This document shows positions 26,301-35,593 of a DNA stretch of 64,000 nt, one piece after another. The DNA lies in the NCBI GenBank assembly GCA_964035545.1, contig OZ037768.1:10930741-10994740 (forward strand). Reading direction: 5' to 3'. A program made the translations under genes and the position numbers. The notes below the pieces were generated by a model that was not told where the DNA came from, did not search any database, and saw only the letters and a program-made list of their open reading frames with translations. The stretch is from Bugula neritina (taxonomy: Eukaryota; Bryozoa; Gymnolaemata; Cheilostomatida; Bugulidae). Position 1 is the stretch's first letter. Every line of letters starts with the position of its first letter.

Positions 26301-27524
26301 TTTACTGGTTTTTAAGTTATCATACTATTATAACTTATATTATATTAAGCACCTGTGTGCATTAAGGAAATAGATGAAACCTTGCATTCGGACGATACAG
26401 TTCGATGATAAAAATCAATTATGGAGACTTAAAGTGATAACAGATTATTTGAAGGCTTGTAAAAAGACTACACACTCTCTAAAATACTCAATATTGCAGT
26501 TCCTAAACATATTATTGCACCTTATTGCATATGTTTCTAAATGAAGCATGGTAGATTAACTGTCAAGTATGAAAAAGATGAAAAACATTAAACATTTCGT
26601 TATTTGATGCGCTTTAGTGAAATTGCATCATAAAAGAGAATATTCTTAAAAGGTGAAATATTGTGTTGTTTATTCAAAACTATTTTACACACTCATACTG
26701 AAGGCCTAGATCTATGCATTGAAAAAGAATGTCCACACACTTTATTTTACTCTACATTTCTATTTTAGGCACAATTCCTGGTGCAAGTAAATTGGAATAC
26801 GCATAATTACAGTGAATCATATGGTATACGCAGATAGTACATAATAAAACACGACTAATTATATTGATACTTTACATTTATAACTCAATTGTAACAAATA
26901 GGTGACTTTTAGCTCTACTGAAGGTGCTACAAACTTCAGGTTACAGCAATTATTATAGATGTACTAATGTATGTCATTTTCCTAGAAAACAAAAGTTTGC
27001 GATGATATGTTATTTAATGAAAGACAATGTATGCTTTTATTCAACACTTGGCATGAGAGAGATGAAAATGTTTGTCACTTTCAGATCCATTTTATTCACA
27101 AGACACACACACACACGTACACGCACACGCACACGCACACGCACACGCCACACACGCCACACACGCCACACACACACCACACACCACACACGCTAATAGC
27201 CGTATCACAAGCATTTTATTTAAATGAAAGAAATTTTAAGGTAAAAGTCAATTCAAACATATAGACAGTTCAGTTGTATTTATTGCGTGGATTTTTACTA
27301 CAATCAACAAGGTAGAACAACTTAGTTGATGAGTACTGTGGTTATCACACTAAACACACACCTTATAACATATTATACACTACTCGTACAACACGTGAGG
27401 CCAAGCTGCATATATATTTAGTGTATTTGGGTAACTTACCTGCATGACCTTGATGACCTAACAAGTTGCAGTTTGCTAAACTCCATGTGCTTATCAAGCT
27501 AATAAATGTTAACATAAAATTCAT
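17376..27524 (-). CDS. Single-pass receptor with two Venus-flytrap-like modules, 1193 aa, 16 exons
   Basis: Exons (minus): 27524-27440, 26102-25974, 24966-24823, 23796-23642, 23265-23028, 22735-22362, 22131-21956, 21601-21304, 21130-20894, 20541-20374, 20233-20051, 19752-18963, 18769-18713, 18295-18227, 18027-17827, 17653-17376. They total 3582 nt with all phases consistent. Residues 1-~24 are a signal peptide. ~29-375 is a divergent flytrap-like module (IAELAVKLNFDYVSVAH). ~420-930 is a class-C-receptor ligand-binding module (ARKRLNEIF, FDTC, IQVSYGAST, NSEYGANG, LWFTRMYQ). Cys 934, 939 and 943 sit before a membrane helix at ~961-985, then RQRLKKS. The ~200-aa tail has Tyr motifs (GYTKI, EVYFEEL). 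Metabotropic receptors continue into seven helices; this one stops. It may bind small ligands or act as a decoy or co-receptor (inference). Confidence 0.88.
18378..18676. repeat. AGC/AGT trinucleotide repeat, ~300 bp, in a receptor intron
   Basis: This is a mosaic of GTAGCA, GTAGTA, ACAGTA and ATCAGC triplets in the intron between receptor exons 18769-18713 and 18295-18227. Every frame on both strands is open for long stretches (poly-Leu, poly-Ser, Ala-Val and Thr-Ala type), but the surrounding exons splice in phase without it. Confidence 0.95.
20629..20745. repeat. Two tRNA-like SINE heads in inverted orientation (family S2)
   Basis: GTAATGGTTAGGGCACCAG, a B-box-like CGGCTCGAACCGC, and then the reverse complement of the first motif (ACTGGTGGGCTAACCATTAC) lie within 117 bp. 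GTCTGCGGCTCGAACCGCAGAC is itself a perfect stem around the B box. It sits in an intron of the receptor gene. Confidence 0.6.
25052..25130 (+). repeat. tRNA-derived SINE head (family S3)
   Basis: It has an A-box-like GTGGTGTAGTGGTTAGTGC, an arm like an anticodon arm around TTGCCA, and a B-box-like GGTTTGAATCCC about 50 bp downstream. The acceptor ends do not pair convincingly. It lies in the receptor intron between exons 2 and 3. Confidence 0.55.
27103..27192. repeat. Imperfect CA / CACG / CACGC repeat
   Basis: About 90 bp of CACAC interrupted by G and CC in regular steps. It lies in the first intron of the receptor gene. Confidence 0.9.
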
Positions 27525-28331
27525 GCTAGAAAAATAAGTTAGGCGTAATTAGAACCCTTTCACTTCTTACTAGCCTACATAGAAGTCACGTAACCTTCTA
27601 AACTGTGTAATCAGATTATAAATGAAGCGAAATGTCATATAGTACATAACACCATACTACTAAGTACCATGGTAAGTGAAGGGTGACTTACATTAAATGG
27701 TTTTAGAAGGATTTGAAACGTGATTCATTACATCCCAGGTAAAATAGTTCCAACAAGGAAGTAAAATATAAAGATCTAACAGGAGTTTATGTCTCCCAGT
27801 GGTAAGTAGAGACAGTGAAATGGAATATGAATATATGGTAAGATTTATAGTCTCTCATAGGCATTGAAGCTTATGCTTATAGTGACATACTCTAGAAAGC
27901 TTTAGTTAAGCTGAGCTTTGTGGTTAATTATTTAGTATGTCATTTTCAAGCGATCAGAAATCCCAAATCATTTCAGTACATACTCGCACAAAATTCATTA
28001 TAAAACAAAATTATTTAGGCATTCAACCTTAGAGCAGTATGCAAATAAAAACTAACATATAAAAGCATATTTTAGTATTGCATAAGTGAAGTGTGTCAGG
28101 GGTTCTTTAACTCAATGAAAGGCCACTGTTACAAGTTTTCTTTCATAACTAGGCACATTATTGACTGTAATTGAAATATTGAGTTCCCATGAATTTCTTT
28201 GCCATAGGTAATTGTGGAAGGCCAAAGATTTACCAAAATAATTTGTGTGCTGATTCTTTATGCCTTAACATTCAACCAGTTGGCTGGGTGAGAGACCTAA
28301 ATAAGTGAAGCCAATGATGAAGAATGCATAA
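27525..28331. other. 5' flank of the receptor gene, nothing else seen
   Basis: This should hold the receptor promoter and any 5' non-coding exon. I see no unambiguous TATA box or initiator at a fixed distance and no coding exon. Confidence 0.35.
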
Positions 28332-28641
28332 CATGACATCATATTTAATACTAAATATTTGATTCACGTGGGTATGTGTGGCTGGTTACTAGCTACTAAT
28401 ATTATCAAGGAAGGCGTTTTAATCAAGTACATGAGTGAGATTATTCACTAGTATAAAGTTTTCTAGCATTTCGTAGCATGCTATAGCAATGAGTAGTATT
28501 TTCTAAGATATTTTAACACCATAACATAGTGTATTCTATAAACATGCTGTAGCACTACATAGCTTTATTTATCATGTTCTATATTCTGTTCAAGAATTTC
28601 AAGTTAAACTTTGCTTCAAGCAATTTACTTTCAGATGAAAT
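28332..28641 (+). repeat. Dispersed repeat R2, copy b (partner 11774-12066)
   Basis: This is the second copy of the ~290-bp repeat, with small insertions (for example around TTATTCACTAG) relative to copy a. R2 copies lie just outside both ends of the receptor/phosphatase cluster (12.3-27.5 kb), so R2 may mark a duplication junction. Confidence 0.75.
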
Positions 28642-29951
28642 TATTAGATTGCACAAGCAAGAACCTTAGCCTAAATTTTATAATATATTTATTAAAAATA
28701 GAAATCATATTTAGGACAAAAACTCAATGGTTTTCAGGATACAAGATTTTAAAAACTGATCAAAGGATGCTTATTCACAAGTAATTTCTTCAACAATGAA
28801 TTTATTGAGTGAGCTGCAGCATTTTTGTAGTCAAATCTCAGTATTGGTGAGCAACAACTAAAGTTTGATACTGTGAGAGACGGCTTTATAGACTGAGCAG
28901 GCCAAGCTGTGGGAGTTGTCAGTCCGTATGGTACGACTAAACGCTGAATACTGATATACCAGGAAGTAGAACTGAACTATTTGTTCTGCCATTTTTATTT
29001 TGCTACTTTATTACTTTTATTGTGCATTTTTAAACATTATATCCATAGAAATAACAGCTTGAGCTATAAAAGCCTTTATGCAATTGCTAATAATGCAAAC
29101 AAAAACTTGAATAGACAACTCTAAAACACTAAAATGCAAAAATCTAGATTATCTAAATTCAAAGGCACTCTGCTTCAATTAGATTATAGCATTGCCAAAA
29201 AGAAAAATCATTACTGCAATAGAATTTTTTTAGCAAAAATGTGTTTTTTCCACGAGTACAAGAAAACTATTGTATACTGCCCAAAATTAGGTAATATAAG
29301 TTATAAATGCTGATTATGCAAAAAGATTGATGAATTTTGTAGTTCCACCTACAAGGAAAAAAAGGTGAATTCAGTTAACTCTGCTTAACCGAGAGGCGGG
29401 TTGAGGTTGGAACGTAGTTGCTTTACTCCTCTTGTTGTCACGTACTTTGTGATTCGCTGCCTGGTCTTTCTAGCTCTCAGTTTGGAAGTCAGCATTGGCC
29501 TTCTTCTGAATGTTGCATTCATCACCAAGAAGGTTTCGTGCATTTCTTTGTAATGATAAATTCCCTTGTCGTTCCAGCGTATCTTGACCAATGAGAGGGT
29601 CAATTTTCTGATAACTTTTCATATAACTTTCTACGGCAACATTGAATGATTCTTTTGTATACAGTGAAAATAGCATCATTTTATTATATAGAAACACATA
29701 TTTTTATTGATTTGAAAGCAACTGGTAAAATATTATGCTGATGCAAATGAAATACAAGAAAAGCTGTACTTGTTGAAATGATCTATAAGCATCCCAAGTT
29801 GAGTGTGGATGAGTGCACTATAGTTTGAACTTTGGAGCCTTGAGCTCAGAGTTGGGGGTTCAAAGTTCCAACATAAACCTCTAACTCCAATCTTGAAAAT
29901 CCCAAATTAATGCTCTCAGTCACCCCCAACTCAGAGCTGCTGTTAGAAAGA
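28642..29951. other. Mostly featureless; two short minus-strand ORFs of unknown status
   Basis: About 28650-29380 holds nothing recognisable. 29385-29697 on the minus strand contains two overlapping ORFs of 72 and 75 codons that resemble nothing I know. They lack convincing splice links to the tail exons upstream of them, and I do not call them genes. Confidence 0.3.
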
Positions 29952-30440
29952 TTCAAAATAGCCAATTGACCAAAGTATCATCTGAGTGCTTAATTAATAA
30001 ACACTTTATGCTCACCCTCATCAGACAAGAAGTTTCCAGAGTTTCCCCGGATTCTAGAGAGAGTATTTGAGATATAGTTGCTATGAATGGTACTGGGACC
30101 TGGAGATGGATAGACTGTAGACACTGGTTGTCTGCTGAAAATTGGTGTTGTGCTAACCCCCTTTGAAACACTTCCTTGTTGCTCTTCGGTTTCTTGAACG
30201 GTAGGTTCAAAGGCTAAATTATCTGCTGAATACATACAACTTGATGGCAATAATTAAAAGTATAAGTTCTTTGATTACACCTATTTGTATGTAGCTCTAA
30301 AGGAAACAAAACATTTTAAATTCTATAAATCAATATGCCTTCCAATTGCATTTTACTGATGGGCAGGACTGAAAGTTTCACCTTCTGCATTTTCCTTTTC
30401 TTTACCATTTGATAAGCTTTTCACAAAAGTTATATCTGTA
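29952..30440 (-). pseudogene. Orphan cytoplasmic-tail exons of a receptor paralog
   Basis: Two exon-like blocks have the phase-1 to phase-1 structure of the intact receptor's tail exons. ~30436-30382 encodes ITFVKSLSNGKEKENAE between CAG and GTGAAA. 30223-30018 encodes ADNLAFEPTVQETEEQQ, a Ser/Pro-rich stretch and SRIRGNSGNFLSDEG, ending at GTGAGC. ADNLAF resembles ADNIAE in the intact tail exon at 18027-17827, and both follow a phase-1 acceptor. No ectodomain or membrane exon lies upstream before the unrelated plus-strand gene, so this is probably the leftover 3' part of another tandem copy. Both reading frames are still open. Confidence 0.5.
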
Positions 30441-30614
30441 ATTCAAGAAAATAAAATAATTTGATAAAATATGACAATACTATATAAACATGGTATATAT
30501 GCATATAGCAAATAACAAAAGCGCATATTATTAGCATATATAAACACATGACTGCAGTTTAATAAACTAGCAGCTCATGTTTGATCAAATACAGCATCAT
30601 GCATGTTTGCCATT

Positions 30615-30708
30615 GTTTCAGTTCATCAGCTCGCCGAGGACGCTAGCTGTCCGCATTCTCATAGCTGCGGAGATAGAGCAGACTTGCAATAATGTATAAA
30701 TACACTCA
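30615..30708 (+). repeat. Dispersed repeat R1, copy b (partner 9334-9427)
   Basis: It is about 90% identical by eye to copy a across ~94 bp, in the same orientation. It lies just upstream of SINE S1 copy b and segmental duplication copy B. Confidence 0.6.
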
Positions 30709-30891
30709 CCGCTTCAAAGAGTCGGCTAATAATCCGAGTTAAAATAAATCAAGCTATTTTTATATTTGATGCAACTCAGGCCAATGCTATGCTGTAGTAA
30801 GCCCTGAATATGATGAAATACTTCATTGAAATGTAAAAATTAGCTGTTCAAGCAATTCACTGAACTAACAGCTGATATATAGAATTATTGT

Positions 30892-31014
30892 AGAGAGAAG
30901 CAGTGGTCTAGGGGTTAAAGCCTAGATGGTTTGCCTAGTAAGCACGGAGTCATGGGTTCGGGCCCCAGTAAAGGCCATTGGTCATGTTAGGAAAAGTATC
31001 CAGTCATTGCGAAC
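30892..31014 (+). repeat. tRNA-derived SINE-like element, family S1 copy b
   Basis: It has the same head as at 4447-4580 (GTGGTCTAGGGGTTAAAGC; B-box-like GGGTTCGGGCCCC) and the same body (AAAGGCCATTGG, ATGTTAGGAAAAG, ATCCAGTCATTG). It is on the plus strand, directly upstream of duplication copy B, whereas copy a lies directly upstream of duplication copy A in reverse orientation. Confidence 0.7.
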
Positions 31015-31016
31015 AT

Positions 31017-31280
31017 ACTGTGTGAAATTGTAACTTTATTAAAATGGTGCATATTAGTAATGAGATAAAGAATAAATATAACTAAAAATTTAGATTTTAA
31101 TTAAAAAGAATAGTATATATTATATATATTATATCTAATACAAGTACTCTATTAATGAGAGTGACTAGACAAAGAAAGCCTTGTTGCACTGCAACTATTA
31201 TAATATAAATGTTATGTATTGAAGATAGAAAACATAAGATAAAACTTTTAATGATATACAAAGTGTAACAATTTTTAAAT
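31017..31280 (+). repeat. Dispersed repeat R3, copy a (partner 41263-41529)
   Basis: About 265 bp are shared with 41263-41529 at high identity, including AAAGAAAGCCTTGTTGCACT and ATATAAATGTTATGTATTGA. No coding or terminal structure is apparent. Confidence 0.8.
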
Positions 31281-31439
31281 AGCTAGGGTAAGTTCTGTTA
31301 GTACCAAGAAAAACTGAGTAGGTCCTGCATGGGTTAGGCCCTCACTAATAAGTAGATTATAAGACTTACAAGAGTATATGTTAATATAACTAATAGTAAT
31401 TTTACGCTTCATTAGGATGTCTTTTGAGTAAAATTTTAG

Positions 31440-34400
31440 TTGGCAACTTGAAATAGTTTAAATAAGACAAGGGTGTGTTTTATTAACAAAAGTATATAAC
31501 AATGATAACATAATTATTAAAAACCTAATTTCAATTTCACTGGCACACTTAATATAAATGAGTTGGAATGCGATTTATTTATATACAAAAGCATCACGCT
31601 GATTGTAGAATTTGAGAACATTTAAAAGAGTACAATGTACATATGCAATAAACAAATTATATCCAGTAAAGTGCAGTATCTTATTTACTAATTATACATC
31701 ATGGTTATAGGAAGTAAATGATGACTGAGCTAGATAATACATATGTATTATTAAAAATGTTTTGAAAATAGTTTTCACAAGGTTTATTATATTATTAAGG
31801 TGCATCATAGACGTATAGTGCATAACCACAATGCTTTACTGCATTTAAATCTAGACATTTCAGTTTTCTATTATTACAATTATTTAAATATGTTGCTAAA
31901 ACAACAAAACAAAATATTCAAAAAATGTTCAATAATGAGTGATGACATAATGAATGACACAATGATGCCTTAATTGCACGTTTACTGAGTTAACAAAGTT
32001 GAGGTTTATTGCTGCAACTAAATGTGAACGTTTCATGCTTTTTATGCATCTTTTGGTCATAAAATCAAATATGTTTTTGCTTCTATTCATCTGTTTGATT
32101 AACCTGCTAGTATCAACTCACCTCGCAGTGGAGCTGTACTGGTAAGTTTTATTATTTTATAAATATAATAACAAGTTAAATAATTTTCTGTTATTCTTAT
32201 CATTTGACAATTTTATGCATGTCAAGGTTTTGATTCAATCTCTTAAAATTTTGTTGTTATTCAACATTGGAAAATATTTACCTAATTGAGTATGATAATT
32301 ATTTGTTACAGTCAATGGGAGGTGATATTCTTTAACTTCATTATACTTGGACTAGTCTTTAAAGAGTATTCTCCACTGAAAACAAAAGCTCTGGACAGTC
32401 AAAGGTAAGATGTTGGTAGTTCAATTATGAAATGGGATGATAAAACTTTCTACAAATATAATACAGCGCAATGCAGCATCTTATTTGTTTAAATAGTGGT
32501 TTAATTACTGACTGCTTGTTTGGCTGCAGCAAGGACAAAAAGAAAAATGATTTGAAGAAAGCTGAGTCACTTTCAACACGTACCCAGTTGTTCTCTTGTG
32601 AAAAGACACCTAACAATTTCAAAGCTGTTGTGAAACCAATCAAAACTCAGGTGTATCAAGAGTTAGGATCATGCACAACCAATAAAGTCAAAAACCAAAT
32701 AAGTGTGATAGATGAGAATTGGCCCTGGAATGAGTGTGGATGTGCAGGTGCCTGCTGGCATGGAAGGTCTACTGCTAACATACCAGTTTCTCTTCCTCCA
32801 CATCCCACAGAGGAATTAGAACCAGAAAAAACAGCACATCACACCAGAAACCCAGCTCCTTTATCGAATCAACCCTCAAAGCCAATAATGCTAGAAGATT
32901 TCCTGAAAAAGTTTGAAGGGACTGGAGCACGCCCAAAATTGCACAAGCTTCACCTTCGCTCTGACATTATTATGCGTAAGTTAAATTAACTACTCACCTA
33001 TTTTTTTCCAGTTTATTACCTTGTTTTAAACTTGGAATTAGTCTATGGTGTCATTTTATACTATCTTTAGTATAAGATTCCACATGAAACCAATTATGGT
33101 AATGCAATGTTACAGCAAACACTGATACGGAACTCTACAAGAAAGTGAAGTCCGCTAAAGATTTCAAGAAAGAGATGAAACAAGCCACTCCCACTAAACT
33201 CACACCAGCAAAGAAAAAATTGCAAGACACACGTACTTCAGGGGAGAAAGTGGAAGTAAACTCATTACCACTTGCCACTATAAAACTCAAGAATTGCAAT
33301 GGTACAATATATTTTCCTTTTGTTGAGCAGTTTCTTAGCTTTGTAAAGAAGAATAACAAATTTATGTATTAAAAAGAGTTCACATTTGAAATTAACTTAC
33401 TGTTATTTCATTAGATGAGATGACAAAGGAGCTTTTGCCACATCCTGTTACACAAAATAAAAAAAATTATGATGGAAACAACAGGTCATCTGTAAAACAC
33501 AATTTTGCACAGAACCACAAAGCTGATGAGGGACAACTTCCACTGTTTCCCAATATGTCTGGTAAATATTAAAGCTAAGAAAGTAATTAAAAAAAAGCAA
33601 AATCTGAAGTAGTTTGAAGTATTAACAGATATAAATGTGATTCTAAGAACTGGTCATACTTTAATCAATACCTAAAATATTACCATGAAAATGTTGGTCC
33701 ACAATTAAGGTCATCCATTATTTTCATCCACACAAATTTGGATAATTTTAATAGCCACTGTTGACTAACAATACAAATTTGATATAAGAAAACAAGGTTT
33801 TTCCCCATATAAATAAGGAAGTATGTAGCTGATGGGCTACAACAAATAAAATATTAGTGTTCAACTAACTGCAACACATTTGATATAATATGTTGCAACA
33901 GAACTTTTACTGGCCGGTGGAGACTCACCCAACTCTCCTCTCAACAGTGTCAGACAAGCAGTGAAGAAGGCCCAACCACTCACTTCGGTTGGATCATCTA
34001 TTAAAGCCCGTAATGGTCAGTATATACAATATAACTTGATTCAGCTAAAAGTTTTATTATAAAAACTTTACTTCCTGATAAATACAGTGAAATAACTCAA
34101 ACTGATATTTTATTCAAAAGCCTTTGTCATTGATATTGAGAAATATTGTAAATGAAGTTGTACTTTGCAAAACGTGAAATGGCCAATAAATAGAACAAAA
34201 CCAATAGGAAGTCAGTATAGATATTAATATATGCCAAAAAATGCTGTATTTTGTAGAGCCTGAATCAGTTCAAGAACCGGTCACACCCCAGAGCCGAAGA
34301 AGTCGATTTTTGAAGTTTTTCTGTTGCTGTGTTCAGAGCAATGAATAAGGTTAGAGCTCAATTTAAATAGAATTTCTAAGAAATTTCAGTTTGTTTTTAT

Positions 34401-35150
34401 TTAGAATCTGTTACATGTCATATCAGACTTTTACATTAGCAGTCATATTGCAAACCTGCTTTTTGTTAAAATTCCTATTTTTTTTCTTATTTCATACTCA
34501 ATTTGTTCACTTTAGTGTATATTTCTGTTTACTATCTAGATATTCTACACAAACCATTCCATACTACAGCTAACACTATCAGATGTGTAGATGAACTGCT
34601 CAGTCAACAGATGCCCATAACCTATTCTCTGGAAACTTCGCTGTGACAATTTAATAGATCTCTTTTTGTCTCTTTCTCTATTCCTCTGTTAGGCTGCTCA
34701 GAGACCAAAGCATGCAAATCTACATGCTGTGTTATATACTTTATTGAAGTTTATCTAGCCTGTTTTAGTTGGTTGAAATCTCTCCTATAGTGAAATTTGA
34801 AATCTCTTCTATATGTATTAAACTTTAAATTGTTTTTTTTTCTGAACCATTTATCTTTTGTCAATTTAATATAGGTAAATCAACAAATTAATTAATAATT
34901 GCAGCATATTAATAACTTTGGGTTACTATAAACCAACTTCTTGAAATAACTAGCTTCTCTATTGTAGCAGGTTGTTAGTTCAAAAATATATTATTAAATA
35001 AAATATATTGAATTTATCAAACATAGTAATTTATATACTGTATCTGCTATATACAAACTTTTTGAAAACCAAATCACTACTCATAAACGATCCCTAAACA
35101 ATAATTACACAAAAATGTATTACTTTTATTTCTAGCAAACACATACATCC
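31440..35150 (+). repeat. Segmental duplication, copy B (partner 4805-8700)
   Basis: This is the direct-orientation partner of 4805-8700. It covers the whole 7-exon paralog B with its introns and flanks. Small indels distinguish the copies, including a deletion of about 50 bp in intron 6 relative to copy A. Confidence 0.85.
32035..34348 (+). CDS. Unrecognised two-hydrophobic-segment membrane protein, 394 aa, 7 exons (paralog B)
   Basis: Exons 32035-32141, 32312-32404, 32530-32975, 33116-33301, 33415-33561, 33902-34015 and 34257-34348 sum to 1185 nt, all GT-AG and in phase, ending TAA. Exon lengths equal those of paralog A except exon 5, which is one codon longer. The hydrophobic N-terminus, WPWNECGCAGACWHGR, LEDFLKKFEG and the FFCCCVQSN end are kept. 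The Lys-rich segment after the second hydrophobic stretch and exons 4-5 carry many amino-acid changes. The ATG used upstream in copy A is followed here by an in-frame TGA (CAA TGA where A has CAA CGA), which fixes the start at 32035. Both copies being intact suggests both are used. Function is unknown. Confidence 0.85.
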
Positions 35151-35593
35151 TCCTGGAATAAAGAAGATTAGCCTATCATTGCAATCAGTGTTTTTCTATT
35201 TTGGAATTTTTAGTAGCTAGAAGCAAAAATTAGGCTTGCTATCTTTCATCCGCTGAAGTAATCACAGCTGCCTTGATGTTGGTGTGCTATCAACATTTTT
35301 ATACATTCAATACATGTTTTCAAATTTTCGTATGCAGAAAATTGTATTAGTAAACAAATATAAACAGAGAAGAAAAGTTCAATTATCAAAACATGTTTGT
35401 TACAGAAATTGAATAAAAATATAAAAATAAAACTTTTATGTTTTAGCTTCATAAGCAATCAACAAAATTATATTATAAGCAAATTAAAACAGCAAATGTG
35501 GGTTAGCAGATTAGCCAGAGAATTAGAATGAAAGCAAACTTGTTGGTTTATAAATCCATGAATTTAGAATGTTCCAGTAGCGAGTCCTTAGAG
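34349..35593. other. 3' flank of paralog B, then AT-rich spacer
   Basis: Up to ~35150 this is the duplicated 3' flank. 35150-35593 lies downstream of the convergent amidohydrolase-like gene and shows no separate feature. Confidence 0.4.

Noticed and set aside
29385-29697. Overlapping 72- and 75-codon minus-strand ORFs
   Set aside because: They conflict in frame with each other, match no family I know and do not link by phase to the tail exons upstream.
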